From positions 1 to 6,067 of the forward strand of contig QNEY01000118.1 in NCBI GenBank assembly GCA_003645385.1: DNA of 6,067 nt, in the 5' to 3' direction. This document shows, one piece after another, positions 6,030 through 6,067 of the stretch. The translations under genes were made by a program, and so were the position numbers. Position 1 is the stretch's first letter, and every line of letters begins with the position of its first letter. The notes below the pieces were generated by a model, which searched no databases, was not told the DNA's origin, and saw only the letters and a program-made list of their open reading frames with translations. Source of the stretch: Gammaproteobacteria bacterium (lineage in GTDB: Bacteria; Pseudomonadota; Gammaproteobacteria; Nitrosococcales; Methylophagaceae).

Positions 6030-6067
6030 TTAAAACTCATCCCATTCATCATCGTCATCATCAGCAA
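6030..6067 (-). CDS. C-terminal end of an upstream methyl-accepting chemotaxis receptor (partial)
   Basis: Only the last eleven complete codons and the TAA stop (6030-6032) are inside the window; the rest lies beyond the right edge. They read A, five Asp, then EWDEF. The last five residues fit xWxxF, the C-terminal pentapeptide by which chemoreceptors tether CheR and CheB (NWETF in E. coli Tsr, GWEEF-like tails in Aer2/McpB-type receptors). The acidic run before it is a plausible flexible linker. Position directly before cheR is the place of the receptor gene in Che2/F7-type clusters. The call rests on this short tail plus gene order; sensor domain and topology cannot be known from here. Confidence 0.75.
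   Translation of the reverse strand, partial: ADDDDDEWDEF

Noticed and set aside
1..6067. Mobile element, CRISPR array, phage or toxin-antitoxin content
   Set aside because: No direct-repeat arrays, transposase or integrase motifs, tRNA fragments or small gene pairs of that kind were seen; every gene fits one chemosensory operon of uniform composition.

Overview
The window is one continuous minus-strand gene run and reads as the downstream half of a gammaproteobacterial chemosensory operon. In transcription order (high to low coordinates) it holds: the last residues of a chemoreceptor (right edge), cheR, cheD, cheB, a membrane-anchored MCP-like signalling protein, a single-domain STAS anti-sigma-factor antagonist, and a PAS-PP2C-HATPase protein of the SpoIIE/RsbU type. 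The DNA is moderately AT-rich, gaps are short (one-base overlap to about 95 bp), and no gene-free stretch exceeds 100 bp. No tRNA, rRNA, insertion sequence, CRISPR array or plus-strand gene is supported. The order receptor-cheR-cheD-cheB matches the Che2 cluster of Pseudomonas aeruginosa and, as I recall it, cluster III of Vibrio cholerae (F7-type systems), the latter also carrying an extra MCP, a STAS protein and a SpoIIE-type protein beyond cheB. The genus cannot be named from sequence alone.

Right part (4522-6067): the upstream receptor ends in an acidic run and EWDEF, an xWxxF CheR-tethering pentapeptide. CheR carries the GxG loop of pentapeptide-binding methyltransferases. CheD (receptor glutamine deamidase) overlaps cheR by one base. 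Together with CheB (3340-4428; all receiver and methylesterase catalytic residues intact) they form a complete receptor adaptation set. CheA, CheW and CheY are expected beyond the right edge.

Left part (15-3245): the MCP-like protein has a tight two-helix membrane hairpin with almost no periplasmic loop, a canonical MCP hairpin tip, then a helix with a CheZ-like DxxxQ motif and a flexible tail ending DIELF. CheD ends in a nearly identical tail (GGVELF). The STAS protein and the PAS-PP2C-HATPase protein form a partner-switching pair in which phosphatase and kinase sit on one polypeptide. A 28-bp perfect palindrome spans the end of the STAS gene and the gap before the phosphatase/kinase gene.

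Working model (inference): receptor signals feed CheA/CheY and are adapted by CheR/CheB/CheD. The MCP-like protein may act as a membrane-bound signalling or CheY-P-removing component. The STAS/SpoIIE pair gives the array a second output or input through serine phosphorylation. The cluster type is known; the less familiar points are the CheZ-like features of the MCP-like protein, the shared ELF tails, the PAS domain where related phosphatases have a receiver, and the palindrome.
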